From the NCBI GenBank assembly GCA_018384595.1, contig JAHAYO010000043.1, forward strand, positions 1 through 64,000: a DNA stretch of 64,000 bases. Direction: 5' to 3'. A program made the position numbers and the translations under genes. Below are positions 61,810 to 64,000 of the stretch, in pieces (the stretch's first letter is position 1; every line of letters starts with the position of its first letter). Source of the stretch: Thiopseudomonas sp. (GTDB taxonomy: Bacteria > Pseudomonadota > Gammaproteobacteria > Pseudomonadales > Pseudomonadaceae). The notes under the pieces were generated by a model. That model saw nothing but the letters and a program-made list of their open reading frames with translations. It was not told where the DNA came from and ran no database searches.

Positions 61810-63027
61810 TTAACCCTGATAACGCTTCAGCACTAGGGTGGCGTTGGTGCCGCCAAAGCCGAAGCTGTTGCTCATTACGGTATTGAGCTTCACGCCCTCT
61901 TCGGTTTTGGTGACGATGGGCAGGCCTTGGGCGGCTTCATCCAGTTCGTCAACGTTGACCGAGCCGGCAATGAAGTCATTTTCCATCATCAGCAGTGAGT
62001 AGATGGCTTCTTGTACGCCGGTGGCACCCAAAGAGTGCCCAGTCAGGCTCTTGGTTGAGCTGATTTTGGGGGCCTTGTCACCAAATACGGCACGGATGGC
62101 TTTCAGCTCGGCCACATCACCCACAGGGGTGGAGGTGCCGTGGGTGTTGATGTAGTCGATGGGCGCATCCAAGCCGGCCATGGCCTGCTGCATGCAGCGT
62201 TCGGCACCTTCGCCGCTGGGGGCAACCATGTCATAGCCGTCTGAAGTGGCACCGTAGCCGACGATTTCGGCGTAGATTTTGGCGCCGCGCTTGAGGGCAT
62301 GCTCCAGCTCTTCGACCACGATCATGCCGCCGCCGCCGGCGATGACAAAACCGTCACGCTTGGCGTCATAGGCACGGGAAGCTTTGTCTGGGGTGTCGTT
62401 GTACTGAGTTGACAGCGCGCCCATGGCGTCGAACAGGCAGCTTTGGCTCCAGTGCTCTTCTTCACCGCCACCGGCAAACACGATGTCTTGCTTGCCCAGC
62501 TGGATCTGCTCTAGCGCTTGGCCAATGCAGTGCGCGCTGGTGGCGCAGGCGGAGGACACGGAGTAGTTGACGCCCTTGATTTGAAACGGAGTGGCCAGAC
62601 AGGCGGAAACGGTGCTGCCCATGGTGCGGGTAACGCGGTAGGGGCCAACACGCTTGACGCCTTTGTCGCGCAGGGTGTCGATGGCTTCCATCTGGTTTTT
62701 GGTGGAGGCACCGCCGGAGCCTGCAATCAGGCCGGTGCGCGGGTTGGATACCTGCTCGGGGCTCAGGCCGCTGTCGTCAATGGCGCTTTGCATGGACAGG
62801 TAGGCGAATGCCGCGGCATCCCCCATGAAACGCAGAATCTTACGGTCAATAACCTCTTCAAGGTTGAGGTCGATGGAGCCTGATACCTGGCTGCGCAGGC
62901 CCATTTCTGCATAGTCTGGATTGTGACGGATACCGGATGTTCCGTTACGCAGGTTTTCAGTGACAGTGGCCTTGTCGGTGCCGATACAGGAAACAATGCC
63001 AATACCGGTAATAACTGCACGACGCAT
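61810..63027 (-). CDS. fabB: beta-ketoacyl-ACP synthase I
   Basis: [68 protein letters not shown]. Confidence 0.97.
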   Translation of the reverse strand: MRRAVITGIGIVSCIGTDKATVTENLRNGTSGIRHNPDYAEMGLRSQVSGSIDLNLEEVIDRKILRFMGDAAAFAYLSMQSAIDDSGLSPEQVSNPRTGLIAGSGGASTKNQMEAIDTLRDKGVKRVGPYRVTRTMGSTVSACLATPFQIKGVNYSVSSACATSAHCIGQALEQIQLGKQDIVFAGGGEEEHWSQSCLFDAMGALSTQYNDTPDKASRAYDAKRDGFVIAGGGGMIVVEELEHALKRGAKIYAEIVGYGATSDGYDMVAPSGEGAERCMQQAMAGLDAPIDYINTHGTSTPVGDVAELKAIRAVFGDKAPKISSTKSLTGHSLGATGVQEAIYSLLMMENDFIAGSVNVDELDEAAQGLPIVTKTEEGVKLNTVMSNSFGFGGTNATLVLKRYQG

Positions 63028-63039
63028 ACGTTTTATCCC

Positions 63040-63555
63040 TTAAAAAGAGTCAGTGGAAGTAAACAGGCCCACTCGCAGGCCTTCAGCGCTGTAGATTTCG
63101 CGGCCATCAACGCTAACGGTGCCGTCGGCAATGGCCAAGATCAGCGAGCGGTTGATGGTGCGCTTGATGTGAATGTTGTAGGTCACTTTCTTGGCGGTCG
63201 GCAGCACCTGACCGAAGAATTTGACTTCGCCCGAGCCCAAGGCACGACCACGGCCGGGGTTGCCTTGCCAGCCCAGATAAAAGCCGACCAGCTGCCACAT
63301 AGCGTCCAGACCCAAGCAGCCGGGCATGACCGGATCGCCTTCGAAGTGACAACCAAAAAACCACAAGTCTGGATTGATATCCAGTTCGGCAACGATTTCG
63401 CCCTTGCTGTATTTTCCGCCGGTGCTGCAAATGTGGGTAATACGGTCGATCATGAGCATATTGGGCGCCGGCAGCTGTGCATTACCCGGCCCGAAGAGTT
63501 CGCCACGACTGCACTTGAGCAGCTCTTCGTAGGTAAATGAATTCTGTTCGCTCAT
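63040..63555 (-). CDS. fabA: 3-hydroxydecanoyl-ACP dehydratase/isomerase
   Basis: [65 protein letters not shown]. Confidence 0.97.
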   Translation of the reverse strand: MSEQNSFTYEELLKCSRGELFGPGNAQLPAPNMLMIDRITHICSTGGKYSKGEIVAELDINPDLWFFGCHFEGDPVMPGCLGLDAMWQLVGFYLGWQGNPGRGRALGSGEVKFFGQVLPTAKKVTYNIHIKRTINRSLILAIADGTVSVDGREIYSAEGLRVGLFTSTDSF

Positions 63556-63586
63556 GTTTGCTCCTCGTTTGCACCTAGCAAATGAT

Positions 63587-63649
63587 GGGTAATGCCGCCG
63601 GTTGAAAAAGGGCGGGGATTTGAAACCGCAGATGGTAACGGCATTACCC
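63587..63649. repeat. 11-bp perfect inverted repeat in the fabA upstream region
   Basis: GGGTAATGCCG (63587-63597) and CGGCATTACCC (63639-63649). Confidence 0.85.
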
Positions 63650-63837
63650 TGAATAAATCCATAGAACTTAAGACGCCGTTACGGGCGGCTCAAGTTCCCT
63701 GTTCAGAACACATAGACAGCGGGCCCATCCTGCAGGTCACATTCCTGCGATAAAGCCTGCTTGCTGGTCAACACCTGTGCAAACCGCTAGGCTAGCGGCT
63801 TTTGCGCCGAGGCCAGATGCTCGGTAACGGAGCCAGT

Positions 63838-64000
63838 ATGCCCTCTGTCCTGATTGCCCTGTGGCCGACCTTTGCCCTGATCATTATGGGTTACGTGCTG
63901 CGCCGTGGCGGTTTTGCTGGGCAGGCGTTTTGGGAGGGGGCGGATCGGCTCAACTACTTTCTGCTGTTTCCAGCTTTGCTGGTGGGCAGCATGACTCACT
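63838..64000 (+). CDS. AEC (auxin efflux carrier)-like transporter, N-terminal fragment cut by window end
   Basis: MPSVLIALWPTFALIIMGYVLRRGGFAGQAFWEGADRLNYFLLFPALLVGSMTH. Confidence 0.75.
   Translation, partial: MPSVLIALWPTFALIIMGYVLRRGGFAGQAFWEGADRLNYFLLFPALLVGSMTH

Noticed and set aside
1-64000. CRISPR arrays, prophage or intact insertion sequences
   Set aside because: No regularly spaced direct repeats, phage structural genes or transposase ORFs seen, apart from the Rpn-family remnant

Overview
The window reads as a gammaproteobacterial, probably Pseudomonadales-like, chromosomal segment. It is mostly core genes: rpsB-tsf; nrdAB-yfaE; phoBR and pstSCAB-phoU; thrS; ubiUVT; nadB/rpoE(algU)-mucABCD; lepAB-rnc-era-recO-pdxJ; mtnA-gyrA-serC-pheA-hisC-tyrA/aroA-cmk-rpsA; cysB; sohB; acuI; fabAB. 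It contains one tRNA-Arg(CCT), one truncated BCCT transporter remnant and one truncated, frameshifted Rpn-family remnant. I saw no CRISPR array, prophage or intact IS. The most interesting observations are: (1) a divergent exonuclease VII-like pair, an XseA-like protein with an N-terminal DUF5710-like domain and a long Gln/Ala/Arg-rich helical extension, plus an XseB-like subunit ending in an SSB-tail-like acidic motif (DDDEWDSPF); (2) a thrS leader with two stem-loops that mimic tRNA-Thr anticodon arms (CGU and GGU); (3) an FNR/ANR-type palindrome at about -41 of a candidate promoter for the O2-independent ubiquinone operon ubiUVT; (4) GyrA with Ile at position 83; (5) an uncharacterised 332-aa protein with macro-like GGGAFGN and TQGPACA motifs; (6) back-to-back Pho boxes, tandem NrdR boxes, an 11-bp inverted repeat in the fabA leader, and a PstS-like/OmpA fusion. 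All calls come from reading the sequence and the ORF track; no searches were run.
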